From Geoanaerobacter sp964528055 (GTDB taxonomy: Bacteria > Desulfobacterota > Desulfuromonadia > Geobacterales > DSM-12255), in NCBI GenBank assembly GCA_964528055.1, contig CAZGQM010000003.1, positions 62,001-126,000 of the forward strand: DNA of 64,000 bases, in the 5' to 3' direction. The notes below the pieces were generated by a model. It made no database searches and had not been told where the DNA came from. It worked only from the letters and a program-made list of their open reading frames with translations. The position numbers and the translations under genes were made by a program. This document shows, piece after piece, positions 42,289-51,353 of this stretch. Numbering within the stretch: position 1 is the stretch's first letter; every line of letters begins with the position of its first letter.

Positions 42289-43182
42289 CTTTCTGCCCAT
42301 GCCAGTCAATTCGTAATTCATACTCATACCCATCTCTTCACGGACAAGATTGGTGATCCGGGAAGAAGACTCTTCTACCAACATGTCAAGCAGCAGCTTT
42401 TTCTTTTTGGGAGGCTTTATAATATACGGCTCTCCTTTGATGCTGCCGAGCCTACCTGCCTCATCTATCGCGTCCTGCAAGGATCCGAGTCGATCAACTA
42501 GTTTTACGACAAGGGCCTGCTCACCCGAAAAAATCCGACCGTCGGCTAACGCCCTTACCTGCTCAACCGGAAGCTTGCGACCTTCAGCAACAGCCCGGAC
42601 AAACTGGCCATGGGTACTTTCAATAACCCCTTGCAGTAATGCCTTCTCCTCTTCTGTCATGGTTCGAACCGGTGACCCGGAATCCTTATAACGACCGGTC
42701 TTTAAAGTATGTGCCTTCATCCCGAGTTTATCCAAAAGCCCTTCAATATTGGAAAACTTCATCAGCACCCCGATACTGCCGGTTATTGTGCCGGGGTTAG
42801 CATATATTAGTGATGCAGGCGCTGCAATGTAGTAACCTCCTGAAGCTGCAACGCTCCCCATTGAGACCACAACCTTTTTGATTGCAGCAAGCTTCTTAAC
42901 CTCCTGGTAGATCTCCTGTGAAGGGCCGACCACTCCTCCAGGTGAATCAACACGGAGAACAACAGCCTTTACGTTCGCATCGCGACCGAATTCGTGCAGT
43001 TGCTTGACGGTTTCCTGCGAATCAAGGATCACCCCCTTCACCTCTACTAGCCCTATTCCGCTTCCCTTAACCAATTTCGTGCCATCGTCAAGACATAGTG
43101 CTGCAATCAGAATAGCACTTGCAAGAAAGAGTATAAACACTCCGATAACCCCAACCGCAATCCAGAACCATTTACTCTTCAT
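42286..43182 (-). CDS. sppA: signal peptide peptidase SppA, short form
   Basis: This membrane-bound serine protease degrades cut signal peptides. The 298-aa protein has an N-terminal helix (FWIAVGVIGVFILFLASAILIA), the catalytic serine in GSVAASGGYYIAAP and the lysine in KTGRYKDSGSP. It is the single-domain form, half the size of the E. coli enzyme and usual in this group. Convergent with the glutamate synthase operon. Confidence 0.93.
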   Translation of the reverse strand: MKSKWFWIAVGVIGVFILFLASAILIAALCLDDGTKLVKGSGIGLVEVKGVILDSQETVKQLHEFGRDANVKAVVLRVDSPGGVVGPSQEIYQEVKKLAAIKKVVVSMGSVAASGGYYIAAPASLIYANPGTITGSIGVLMKFSNIEGLLDKLGMKAHTLKTGRYKDSGSPVRTMTEEEKALLQGVIESTHGQFVRAVAEGRKLPVEQVRALADGRIFSGEQALVVKLVDRLGSLQDAIDEAGRLGSIKGEPYIIKPPKKKKLLLDMLVEESSSRITNLVREEMGMSMNYELTGMGRK

Positions 43183-43275
43183 TGATTAGTTCCCACCTGT
43201 TTATCTGTAAATATAACCATATCTGCAATACTGACCTGCTTGACTGTTTTAAGCAAAGTTTGTTATGTTCAAACG

Positions 43276-43779
43276 ATGGAATGTCTTATATTTTCGGATA
43301 CACATGGAAATTACCCACTGGCTGCGAAAGCGATCATGATGGCGGGTCTTATTGACAAGATTTTTCACCTTGGAGATGACGCAGATGACGCAGCCATGTT
43401 GGAGCACATCTTTTCTAAGCAGGTGGAAAAAATCGCCGGCAATTGTGATGTGCCGGGCAAGTATCCGCGTGAGTTAACTATTGATCTAGAAAATACCCGT
43501 CTATTAATCACTCACGGCGACCGCTACAAGGTAAAATCAGGGCTCGTAGATCTTTATCGACATGCAGTGAGCGAAAACGCAAAAATCGTTCTATATGGCC
43601 ATACACATCAGTCGGCGATAGAAGAAATCGACGGCATTCTCTTCATTAATCCTGGGTCGCTTCAAAGGGGGGAGCAACCCAAGAGCTATGCCAAACTTTC
43701 ACTAAGCAGGGAAGTAGCGAAAGCGGAAATAATCACCATACACGAAGAATTAACATATAATACCAGTTTTTATGATTAA
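43276..43779 (+). CDS. YfcE/MJ0936-type metallophosphoesterase
   Basis: The 167-aa protein shows calcineurin-like motifs FSDTHGN, HLGDDADD, GNCD, THGDR and YGHTHQ, which bind two metal ions. Family members cleave phosphodiesters of uncertain natural identity. ATG 43276 is favoured because homologues start here; the upstream region has no obvious ribosome site. Divergent from sppA. Confidence 0.88.
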   Translation: MECLIFSDTHGNYPLAAKAIMMAGLIDKIFHLGDDADDAAMLEHIFSKQVEKIAGNCDVPGKYPRELTIDLENTRLLITHGDRYKVKSGLVDLYRHAVSENAKIVLYGHTHQSAIEEIDGILFINPGSLQRGEQPKSYAKLSLSREVAKAEIITIHEELTYNTSFYD

Positions 43780-43804
43780 TTTCTGAACGATACATTAGCA
43801 GGTT

Positions 43805-44197
43805 TCAACAACCACAGCCGCAGTTGTGGCATACTTTTCTGTTGTGATCCTCAGGGGGTATCGTCTCAGGAGCAAAGGCAACACGCTTCACTGCCCTCCG
43901 AATATCTTCAAAAAGGTCAAGTCTATCACTCTTCCCAATGATGTGTCCCACACATTGGCTGATTATCCCGTCAGAAGGGGATGATATCCGTACCGAGTTG
44001 AGAAGGTCCGCGTAACTCTTGATATCGATGACGATGGAATCATTTTCGACGTGGTTGATTTCAACTCCGAAGGATTCAAGTTCGGCGCCGAGCTCCGCAA
44101 GGAATCGGTTGAACAGTTCACTACCTAGGTCAACCTTCCAATCCGGCTTCTGGTGATTCTGCCGGAAAAATGTAATTATCATTTTCTTGCCGTTCAT
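43805..44197 (-). CDS. 130-aa protein with CHNCGCGC tail
   Basis: I do not recognise this family. Residues 1-115 are mixed alpha/beta with no signal or membrane helix; the end is KVCHNCGCGC, five cysteines within eight residues, likely to bind metal or an Fe-S cluster. GAGGTGATGTGACCG precedes the ATG. It follows the response regulator by 22 bases and closes the minus-strand electron-transfer operon. Confidence 0.65.
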   Translation of the reverse strand: MNGKKMIITFFRQNHQKPDWKVDLGSELFNRFLAELGAELESFGVEINHVENDSIVIDIKSYADLLNSVRISSPSDGIISQCVGHIIGKSDRLDLFEDIRRAVKRVAFAPETIPPEDHNRKVCHNCGCGC

Positions 44198-44219
44198 CGG
44201 TCACATCACCTCGTTACAA

Positions 44220-44624
44220 TTATTTCTCTTCGTTCTCTTCGCGAGCAGCCGCTTTCCGTTCAAGTGAACTGAAGATCATCTCCAGTACCGCTTTCTGTTT
44301 CACTTCGAACTTATTAAGAACCGCCAGACAGGTCCCCAAAGGAAAGTGATTGTGCAGAAAATCAGATTCTCTGCCAGACAAGATTACAATGCGTTTAGGG
44401 TCAATCCCGCCATCAACTGCAAAACGGAAGAGTTTAGAGCCGTCAAGTTCCGGCATTTCTAAATCGAGTACAAGAAGATCCAATCCCCCATTACGTATAA
44501 GATTCAGTGCCTGTAGAGGATTTAGGCAGGTAGCTACCTTGAGGTGGGGATAATTCTCTTCCACAATGGAGGCAAGCAGGTTTAAAAATAAGGCATCGTC
44601 ATCGACGATCAGAATCTGTCCCAT
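44220..44624 (-). CDS. single-domain response regulator
   Basis: The 134-aa CheY-like receiver has the acidic pocket DDD (residues 8-10), the phosphorylation Asp in LLVLDLEMPELDG (about residue 56), the conserved Ser in ILSGRESD and a lysine (LNKFE). A charged tail (EENEEK) follows and there is no output domain. It lies between an ABC-type binding protein and the Cys-tailed protein with no histidine kinase nearby. Confidence 0.9.
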   Translation of the reverse strand: MGQILIVDDDALFLNLLASIVEENYPHLKVATCLNPLQALNLIRNGGLDLLVLDLEMPELDGSKLFRFAVDGGIDPKRIVILSGRESDFLHNHFPLGTCLAVLNKFEVKQKAVLEMIFSSLERKAAAREENEEK

Positions 44625-44645
44625 CGGTCTCTCTTGCAGGCTGAG

Positions 44646-45620
44646 TTATTTGATTATCCGAGTCGCCATATTGAGGACCTGAAGAGGAACATGCAACTCA
44701 AGTGCACGAGCGGTTTTCATATTAATCACCAAGTCAACTTTTTTAGGAGCAAGAATCGGAAGGAGTGCGGCCTTCTTGCCGGAAAGAACACGAACCACTA
44801 TATCTGCCGCCTGCTGACCCATTTCTACAGGATGAGCTTCCAGTGAAATAAGGGCTCCTTTTTCACCTCCATCCGGAACCTGGGTAAAAACCGGAATCTT
44901 CTTTTCCATCGCCCAATGGATTATTTTATCCATCTGGCGACCCACTGTCGAAGCCTCCGTGATATAGACGCAGTCAATCTGCGTAGCCAGTGAAAGAAGT
45001 GCTGAGTCGAGAAGTGCCACATTGGCCACATTGACCTCAACTACAGAAAAACCATACTGAAGGGCCAGTCTCTTCATTTCCTTGAGCTGTATAAGCGAAC
45101 CTATTTCGCGGGAACAATACAATACTCCGATCTGACGGAAATGTTTGAATTCCATGGCAGTTTTTACCAGGGTAGGAAGCGGCACTTTGGAACTGACACC
45201 TGTGGCATTATTGCCTGGTGTTGCAAGACTTTTCGCAATACCGGCTTCCAGGGGCGAATAGACATCAACAAAGACAATGGGGATATCCTTTGTCTCCTGA
45301 AGAGCCGCCAATGTAGCAGGCGAACCGTATGTAACAATGACGTTCGCCCCTACTGCGCTAGCCTTACGGATGGCATTGGACCAAGAAATCGGGTCAGGAT
45401 TGGGAATTTGGGTAATGAATTCCGCGCTCCCCTGATCGTAGCCTTTTGTTGCAATACTCCGCATAAAGGATTTATGGGCATTTCTGTACCGGGGATGATC
45501 ATAAGAAAAAACCGTGGCAATGATGATCTCGGACGAACGTGCAATCGGTGTTGGGAAAGCCATTACCGTACCGAGCAGGAGACACAGAAGAAGCAGTTTT
45601 CGTTTGGCGATATTTTTCAT
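44646..45620 (-). CDS. ABC-type substrate-binding protein (DUF534/TrpX-like)
   Basis: The protein (324 aa from ATG 45620) has an export signal (KRKLLLLCLLLGTVMAFPTPIA) and the periplasmic-binding fold of the ABC_sub_bind family: IVTYGSPATLAALQ, then PIVFVDVYSPLEAG and GKKAALLPILAPKKVDLVIN at the end. No permease or ATPase of that type is adjacent, so it may sense rather than transport. Its ATG overlaps the stop of the barrel gene (TAATG), which argues for tight coupling with it. GTG 45626 is the other start option. Confidence 0.8.
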   Translation of the reverse strand: MKNIAKRKLLLLCLLLGTVMAFPTPIARSSEIIIATVFSYDHPRYRNAHKSFMRSIATKGYDQGSAEFITQIPNPDPISWSNAIRKASAVGANVIVTYGSPATLAALQETKDIPIVFVDVYSPLEAGIAKSLATPGNNATGVSSKVPLPTLVKTAMEFKHFRQIGVLYCSREIGSLIQLKEMKRLALQYGFSVVEVNVANVALLDSALLSLATQIDCVYITEASTVGRQMDKIIHWAMEKKIPVFTQVPDGGEKGALISLEAHPVEMGQQAADIVVRVLSGKKAALLPILAPKKVDLVINMKTARALELHVPLQVLNMATRIIK

Positions 45621-47743
45621 TACCACTTTGCAGCCAGATTGGCGATTACCGAGTGAAGTGAGCCGTTAAACAGAGAATCGTATTGATCAGCATATTTCCT
45701 GTAGGTATACGCCACTCCGCAGGAAATGTTTTTATGAATTTCGTAGTCTGCATTCATGGTGATGGCATTCTCGACCGTTTTGAGCCGCGAAATTTCTTTT
45801 ACCCCAAGCGTGCTCTCCGTTGAATACTGAAGAAAAGCCGGATCGAACTCTGCAAAAGATCTGAGTTGTTGGAACATGAGAGAAAGGGTGAGCTTATCAA
45901 TTGGTCGATAGGATGCGCTAAGAGAGTAGAGAAACGCCTGTGAAGTGTAATTTGATGCGGAGGTACTTCCAGGAGTAATGCCGGAAAAAAGGACTTCTTG
46001 GTCGGTGCTTGTACGGAGCAGACCGGCACTACCTGCTAGCGTCAGTCGCTTAAGAACATTCCCCCATAGTGTTAACGTGGCATTCATCGCACGCTTTTCC
46101 CTTGGCAACTGATATGATTGTGATGGGGAATATGTCGAAAGCGTAGCAATACTCTTGGAGTCGTTGCGTTCCAGAGAATTCTGATAATTGCCAGTCACAC
46201 CCCAAAGGTCTTTTAGCGTGTAAGAGACCAGCAGTTGGCCATCGTGTCGCTCGTCTGCAGAAGTACCATAGGACGGACTATCTGTGGTTGTGTAGCTGTA
46301 GCGAGCCTTTAAACGGAGCCCCTTTAAAGGACGACTGAGTAACGTCAGTGTGCCCCGATGGGTTACGGTATCCTCAGGAAGGATCATCCCAGCAACCTTG
46401 CTGGCAGGGTCCCAACTTTGGACGTTGTCACGGTGACTTATCTCACCGCTATACTCACCCTTTACCGTAAACGAGTTGACAGGCCGAATTGAAAGAACAG
46501 TGGTCAGAACATCCTTGGAAGAATTGAGAGGGGGGAGGATGCTTATCGATGATGGAGTAGCAGGTGTATATATCAGTGCTGATGGTGCATCGCGCTCTAT
46601 CTCCTGGTGACGAAACCTGACAGCTAGAGAGAACTCCTTGCACGGAGTATATATCAAATCACCGGCTGCGGTATGCAGGGTAGTTGAAAGGCCGTTGACC
46701 CCTACAACGTCAGAGACTGAAGTTAGATTTGTACGCTGTCCGTAGGTGTAAGAACCTGCCGCTACAATCCCTCCGGTCTGATCGGTGTGCAGCTTTACCG
46801 TATGGGCAATGAAACGGCTGTCCGGGGTATCATCGTGCTGGTATGATCCCGGAGGCCGGACATAGGACACTGGGAATATTGTATAAGGTCTATTTTGACT
46901 GAAAAGATCACGAGGTGCACCGGCATGGTCAGTAAACTGGCGCACTGTAAAATCGTAGATAAGATCAACAGGCCCTATATGTGTGTCAAGGCCCAGCTTG
47001 CCTTCATGGGTTACCCGGTCAAGTGGCCGTAGTTGTGAATATACTGAGTTTGTAGATCCAGTCGGCTCAAAGGCATGATCGGCGAAACGAAGTTGTCGGC
47101 TCCCCTCCTTCACCATACGCCAATAGCCCAGGTTGATGTGGGCAGGGTAATTACCCATTCGAATGCGCATGGTTGCAAGATCCTGCTCGGTACGGATGCC
47201 ATACAGAACACCCTGATCCCTGCGATCTGTCAGGTAAGTGCTGCTTCCTAAAGGTGCTGAAGGCGCGAACACCTGAAAATTATCAAGATTGTGATACAGC
47301 GATTCAGTCCGCATGTGAAAACGATAGGCACCCATATAGTCATAGGTCAGATCGCCATGATAGTCGTTGTCAGAAAGAAAGACCCCCTCAAGAGCAAATT
47401 TGTGGTCTTTGCCGAGAATACTGTGAACCCCACCGAATGTCATACCGGAATGAAGGTCTTCGTACTGCGCAGCCCTCTTCGCATAGCCATTGAAACTCAG
47501 GAACCGATACCCGGCCATCCCCTGTAACAGGGTATGGGTCTCCAACTTACTCTCTGAGAGCGGGATTTCAACCGGTAAAATCTCCACTTCAACCGCATCT
47601 GGGATCGACTCCTCAATAAACGCAGGGTAAACGGTTTTTGCCGTATTCTCCACCGATTCGCTGGCAAAAATCGGCAATGGCATCGTGAATTGATGTACAA
47701 TAACAGCTAGAAATATACTCGCTGGAATTACATGACGTGTCAC
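45620..47743 (-). CDS. outer-membrane barrel, MtrB/PioB-like
   Basis: The 707-aa protein starts at GTG 47743 with AAGGAG 7 bases upstream; longer frames begin inside the cytochrome gene. A signal peptide (TRHVIPASIFLAVIVHQF) is followed by many alternating beta strands and a terminal AAKW, an aromatic end typical of outer-membrane barrels. Beside a decaheme cytochrome it fits the porin-cytochrome conduits that carry electrons through the outer membrane. Length is near MtrB. The N-terminal CxxC of some MtrB proteins is not seen. Confidence 0.78.
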   Translation of the reverse strand: MTRHVIPASIFLAVIVHQFTMPLPIFASESVENTAKTVYPAFIEESIPDAVEVEILPVEIPLSESKLETHTLLQGMAGYRFLSFNGYAKRAAQYEDLHSGMTFGGVHSILGKDHKFALEGVFLSDNDYHGDLTYDYMGAYRFHMRTESLYHNLDNFQVFAPSAPLGSSTYLTDRRDQGVLYGIRTEQDLATMRIRMGNYPAHINLGYWRMVKEGSRQLRFADHAFEPTGSTNSVYSQLRPLDRVTHEGKLGLDTHIGPVDLIYDFTVRQFTDHAGAPRDLFSQNRPYTIFPVSYVRPPGSYQHDDTPDSRFIAHTVKLHTDQTGGIVAAGSYTYGQRTNLTSVSDVVGVNGLSTTLHTAAGDLIYTPCKEFSLAVRFRHQEIERDAPSALIYTPATPSSISILPPLNSSKDVLTTVLSIRPVNSFTVKGEYSGEISHRDNVQSWDPASKVAGMILPEDTVTHRGTLTLLSRPLKGLRLKARYSYTTTDSPSYGTSADERHDGQLLVSYTLKDLWGVTGNYQNSLERNDSKSIATLSTYSPSQSYQLPREKRAMNATLTLWGNVLKRLTLAGSAGLLRTSTDQEVLFSGITPGSTSASNYTSQAFLYSLSASYRPIDKLTLSLMFQQLRSFAEFDPAFLQYSTESTLGVKEISRLKTVENAITMNADYEIHKNISCGVAYTYRKYADQYDSLFNGSLHSVIANLAAKW

Positions 47744-47774
47744 GGTCAAGCTCCTTGACGCGAAAAAAAATATC

Positions 47775-48764
47775 TTACTGCCGCAATGTACCGCCACCTG
47801 AAGATGCTGGAGCCGGTATATCGCTGCCATGGACCTGCGAATGGCAGTCATTACAGCGGTTTACAAAGAGTTTTTTAACCCCTTGAGATGAGTTCAGTGT
47901 ATGCCCGCCGTGGCATTGAAGACAAAGAAATGGCATGGCTGACTGCAAAAGTGAGTTATTTACCGATCCGTGAGCAACGTGACAGTTCGCACAGTTCTCG
48001 GTAACGTCACCATGCTCGAACGCAAACGGTCCCTGTTTCTCCATGTGGCAGCGGGTGCAGGTCTCTTTCGGTGTTGTACCCTTGAGCAGACTCTCCTGCA
48101 TAGATCCATGCACTTCGTGGCAGTCTACGCAAGCCATTTTCTTCTCACGAAGCGGATGATGGGAATATAGGCTGTTCTCAACCTTAACGTCAGGATGGCA
48201 ACCATAGCAGAGCTCTGCCATCTGCTCGTGGCTCACCTTCTGCTGTGGACCCTGGTGGAGAGTATGGCAGTCGAAACAGCTCACGTCATTCATAGCGTGA
48301 GGACTGGAATGCCAGAGCGATAGCACTGGAGTTGATGCAGCTGTGTGACACTTGAGGCAGAGGAGCGACTGGGCTTGAGGCGGAAGATTGAGATAATCCA
48401 GTAATTTCGTTGTGTCGCATTTAATATTTTTGGCGTCATTTTTAACCGGGTCATCTTCAAGTTTTTCTATGGCCAGACTACCAGGTCCGTGACAGGACTC
48501 GCAGTTCACAAGCGGAAGGCCGGTCTCAGGCTTTATCTGCTCACCATGGACGCTGTGCTTAAAATCATCGGTGATTTTATCGTGCTTGTGGCACTTGGCT
48601 ACACAATTGTCGGTACCGATATATTCGGCATCCAGCCGACCAACGATAAGCCTCTCGTACTCACGCACCGGCAGAAGCGGTTTGCTCTGTTTAATCTGGG
48701 CACAGGCTGCGAACAGCGCTGTCATCATGATCATTAATACAATGGCATGCGTCCAATGGCGCAC
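47775..48764 (-). CDS. decaheme c-type cytochrome lipoprotein
   Basis: GTG 48764 has AGGAGGGTTAGAGTT in front. The 329-aa protein has a lipoprotein signal (LFAAC) and ten heme sites: one unusual CVAKCH with three residues between the cysteines, then CESCH, CLKCH, CFDCH, CYGCH, CVDCH, CTRCH, CANCH, CLQCH and CNDCH. Ten hemes and about 330 residues match MtrA/PioA/DmsE-type cytochromes that sit in an outer-membrane barrel. The barrel gene starts 32 bases after its stop. Confidence 0.92.
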   Translation of the reverse strand: MRHWTHAIVLMIMMTALFAACAQIKQSKPLLPVREYERLIVGRLDAEYIGTDNCVAKCHKHDKITDDFKHSVHGEQIKPETGLPLVNCESCHGPGSLAIEKLEDDPVKNDAKNIKCDTTKLLDYLNLPPQAQSLLCLKCHTAASTPVLSLWHSSPHAMNDVSCFDCHTLHQGPQQKVSHEQMAELCYGCHPDVKVENSLYSHHPLREKKMACVDCHEVHGSMQESLLKGTTPKETCTRCHMEKQGPFAFEHGDVTENCANCHVAHGSVNNSLLQSAMPFLCLQCHGGHTLNSSQGVKKLFVNRCNDCHSQVHGSDIPAPASSGGGTLRQ

Positions 48765-48801
48765 AACTCTAACCCTCCTATTTAGACGGACATACAATCC
48801 G

Positions 48802-49674
48802 TCAGGCAGCAGTAATCCCCTTGGTAGTAGTACTGATGAAACGCCTGACTATGGGGTTCTCACTATGTTTAATCTCACGCGGAGTCCCTACCTCGATTAT
48901 CCGGCCTTCATGCATCATGCCTATCCGGTCTGAAATGTAGAGAGCAAAATTAAGATCATGGGTAACGATAACCGTTGTGTTTTTGGTGGATTTTTTGAGC
49001 TGAAGAATGGTGTTGGCCAACTCGTCAGTATTTATAGGATCCAGCTCTGCCGTTGGTTCATCGTAAAGGATCAGGTCAGGGTTCATTGCGAGTGATCGTG
49101 CAATGGCAACCCTTTTTTTCATTCCACCCGAAAGCTCAGCTGTTTGCAGTCCATCCTTACCTTCCAAACCTACCAGCGCTAGCTTAGAGCCAATAATCTC
49201 ACGAATAATTTGTTCCTTACAGATCCTTTTCTCACGGAGCCATAGCCCTACATTTTCCCCCACGGTCAAAGAATTAAAAAGTGCTGACGATTGGAACACC
49301 ATGCTGTATCGATAATTATGGGGTTCATCTCGATGATTGCCGGTAAATATTGGAAGCCCATTGATGAAGATCTCACCACTATCCGGAGTTTCAAGTTTGA
49401 CAATATGCTTAAGCAGTACGCTCTTGCCGGTACCGGAAGGGCCTATTATGGAAAATGTCTCGCCGGATATTATTTCAAGATCAACATCCACAAGTACATG
49501 ATTACCGCCGAAATGCTTGTTCAGCTTTTCTATCCGTATATCTACTCCGCGAGTCTCTTCAAGGTTAACGGCAGGGCCACTCTCGCCGTTATGAAAAATC
49601 GAATGCGATAGTCCATGCTTGAGCATGTCGAAGATACCGCCGGGAGTGCTCGCAAAAAGTGATCGTATGTCCAA
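48802..49674 (-). CDS. ABC transporter ATPase, MlaF-like
   Basis: The 290-aa protein has Walker A GPSGTGKSVLLK, the signature LSGGMKKRVAIARSLAMNPD and Walker B LILYDEPTAELD, and its sequence style (HFGGNHVLVDVDLEI) is that of MlaF lipid-transport ATPases. There is an extra N-terminal stretch of about 45 residues. MlaE and MlaD are not beside it, so it is an orphan here. TTG 49674 follows AAAGAGGT. It ends 37 bases before the cytochrome gene and may be in the same operon. Confidence 0.85.
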   Translation of the reverse strand: MDIRSLFASTPGGIFDMLKHGLSHSIFHNGESGPAVNLEETRGVDIRIEKLNKHFGGNHVLVDVDLEIISGETFSIIGPSGTGKSVLLKHIVKLETPDSGEIFINGLPIFTGNHRDEPHNYRYSMVFQSSALFNSLTVGENVGLWLREKRICKEQIIREIIGSKLALVGLEGKDGLQTAELSGGMKKRVAIARSLAMNPDLILYDEPTAELDPINTDELANTILQLKKSTKNTTVIVTHDLNFALYISDRIGMMHEGRIIEVGTPREIKHSENPIVRRFISTTTKGITAA

Positions 49675-49758
49675 CTAATACCTCTTTACTAAAGATTACT
49701 AACCGGAACTATAACAGACCGATCTTGACCGTGCAAGCTACACCTTTGTTTAAATGGG

Positions 49759-50202
49759 CTAAAAGAGGTATCTATGTCTGTTACAAAAATAATGCTTGTT
49801 GCGATAGATATACTGAGTGAGCAGAAGAATTGCAAGAGCCGCTGCAATGTTGTTTACCCATAGAGCTTGCTGGTCTACCTGTACACCCATGACCTTTTCC
49901 AACTCAGCATGGGTTATGAAATTAATGTTAACTACAGTATTGGTTATCTCAAATAAATTATATCCGATAAGCAGATACCAGGTCAGCTGTTGGCGTTTCA
50001 TAATTCCCATAAAGAGGTAAAGACAGACCAGTGAGTCAATCAAAACTACCACGTTTGCTGGAGTTCCTGTATAAATGCTGCCCATTAATGGAAATGGGTT
50101 GCCATATGTAGATGCTGAAACAAGAAAGAAAAAGAGATAGAGCCCAGTCAAGAGAGTAAGCCCTAAAGGCCTCTGTTCATCGATATCGTCATGTTCGGAC
50201 AT
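49759..50202 (-). CDS. four-helix membrane protein, 147 aa
   Basis: ATG 50202 follows GGGGCGGTTG; the longer frame adds a poor leader. An acidic start (SEHDDIDEQRP) is followed by four hydrophobic helices (LTLLTGLYLFFFLVSAS, VVVLIDSLVCLYLFMG, WYLLIGYNLFEITNTVV, WVNNIAAALAILLLTQYIY). No family recognised. It is preceded by the 32-aa single-helix protein on the same strand. Confidence 0.65.
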   Translation of the reverse strand: MSEHDDIDEQRPLGLTLLTGLYLFFFLVSASTYGNPFPLMGSIYTGTPANVVVLIDSLVCLYLFMGIMKRQQLTWYLLIGYNLFEITNTVVNINFITHAELEKVMGVQVDQQALWVNNIAAALAILLLTQYIYRNKHYFCNRHRYLF

Positions 50203-50246
50203 ACAACCGCCCCGTAAAAAGACAGAATATAGCAGCAGATTGGACG

Positions 50247-50345
50247 TCACTTCTTCCGTCGCATGTCGCTGAGAGCCACGCATACAAAGATCACGAGCAT
50301 TACCCCGGCAATAAAGATCCAGTCAGCATTACTGAAACCAAACAT
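50247..50345 (-). CDS. 32-aa single-helix membrane microprotein
   Basis: GGAG lies 7 bases before ATG 50345. The product starts MFGFSNADW, has one hydrophobic helix (IFIAGVMLVIFVCVALS) and ends in a basic DMRRKK, so it should lie with its C-terminus in the cytoplasm. It sits neatly between the TPR gene and the four-helix protein, 14 bases after the former, and has the shape of small accessory subunits of membrane complexes. Confidence 0.5.
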   Translation of the reverse strand: MFGFSNADWIFIAGVMLVIFVCVALSDMRRKK

Positions 50346-50359
50346 TAGTCCGCTCCATA

Positions 50360-51319
50360 TCACTGCGTGAGGTTATCCAGAGCCGACCGAGCCTCAGCAA
50401 AGTCGGGGTCACACCTGAGAGCCTCACTGTAACACTCCGCTGCTTTTTTTGGCATGGCAAGATTTTGATAGCAGAGACCAAGATAATACCATACCTCTGG
50501 CAACGGATACTCTTCACAGAAAACCAAATCATCAATAACATCGTTCAGAATTGCTGCACATTCCTCGAAGTCACCATCCTGATAACAGCCAAAAGCTACA
50601 TTAATTGCCTCCAGGTAATCAACTGGAGGAACTCTGGGGATCTGTCCACTCTGAACTTTATTCAGACGATCTTCCAAGCGAGGATCAAGGGTTACCTCAA
50701 GACCGGTCTGAAGCTCTTTCCAGATCCGTTCAGCCTGGTCATACCTTCCAAGCAGATACTGAACCTCAGCTAGATGAGAAAGGACATGTGGAACACCTGG
50801 AGCCAGTGCGAGAGATCTGCCTAAAAACGTCTCGGCACGGAAAAGCGTAACAGTCGATTGGTGTAGAGCCGACAACCTCATTCCGCGATCGAGAAGTGTT
50901 GCACCTATCTCAGCAGGGAAACAGGGGTTCTCCGGCTCAAGAAGTGCCATAATCTTCAGGTAGTTAATCTTCCGGTCAAGATAGCTGACCTCGACATCTT
51001 TGCGGTCAAGCATAACGATATGGGTTGCAAGCTCTGCCAGATAGTGAGGATAAGCATCCCTCAACCAGGAAGCGTAGATGGAATTGAACGTACAGTCAGG
51101 GTTGGAGCGGAGTGCAAGATAAACTCCCTTTCCGACAGTGTCGTAGTCTGGCTGAGCAGTGGCAAGATTCTGGTAGTCAGTCTCTTCAAGCGGGATTGGG
51201 ATCCCATCAAATTTGATTGCTGCTCGACCATCGCGACTCTCCAGAAAAGCATCAGAAGGCAGAGTGAGATAGGCGATACCAGAAATTGGCGTAGGTGTTT
51301 GTTGATCTAGCGGTTCGAT
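50360..51319 (-). CDS. TPR protein, apparently starting at AUC
   Basis: The C-terminal 234 residues hold helical TPR units (ETFLGRSLALAPGVPHVLSH, WYYLGLCYQNLAMPKKAAEC). The frame continues 85 codons upstream of the first usable TTG (51064) with natural protein sequence (SGIAYLTLPSDAFLESRDG, then DGIPIPLEETDYQNL) but contains no ATG, GTG or TTG start. CGAGGAG followed by 8 bases leads to ATC at 51317-51319, the best-placed start. So either AUC is used or a base has changed. TPR proteins scaffold complexes; the partner is unknown. It lies 34 bases after the deacetylase gene. Confidence 0.7.
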   Translation of the reverse strand: MEPLDQQTPTPISGIAYLTLPSDAFLESRDGRAAIKFDGIPIPLEETDYQNLATAQPDYDTVGKGVYLALRSNPDCTFNSIYASWLRDAYPHYLAELATHIVMLDRKDVEVSYLDRKINYLKIMALLEPENPCFPAEIGATLLDRGMRLSALHQSTVTLFRAETFLGRSLALAPGVPHVLSHLAEVQYLLGRYDQAERIWKELQTGLEVTLDPRLEDRLNKVQSGQIPRVPPVDYLEAINVAFGCYQDGDFEECAAILNDVIDDLVFCEEYPLPEVWYYLGLCYQNLAMPKKAAECYSEALRCDPDFAEARSALDNLTQ

Positions 51320-51353
51320 GGTTTGGACTCCTCGGTTTTCTGCTAGCAGCAGT

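Noticed and set aside
49678..49771. Inverted ATACCTCTTT / AAAGAGGTAT flanking the gap upstream of the MlaF-like gene
   Set aside because: One arm overlaps the ribosome site of the MlaF-like gene; ten bases of AT-rich pairing at this distance can arise by chance.
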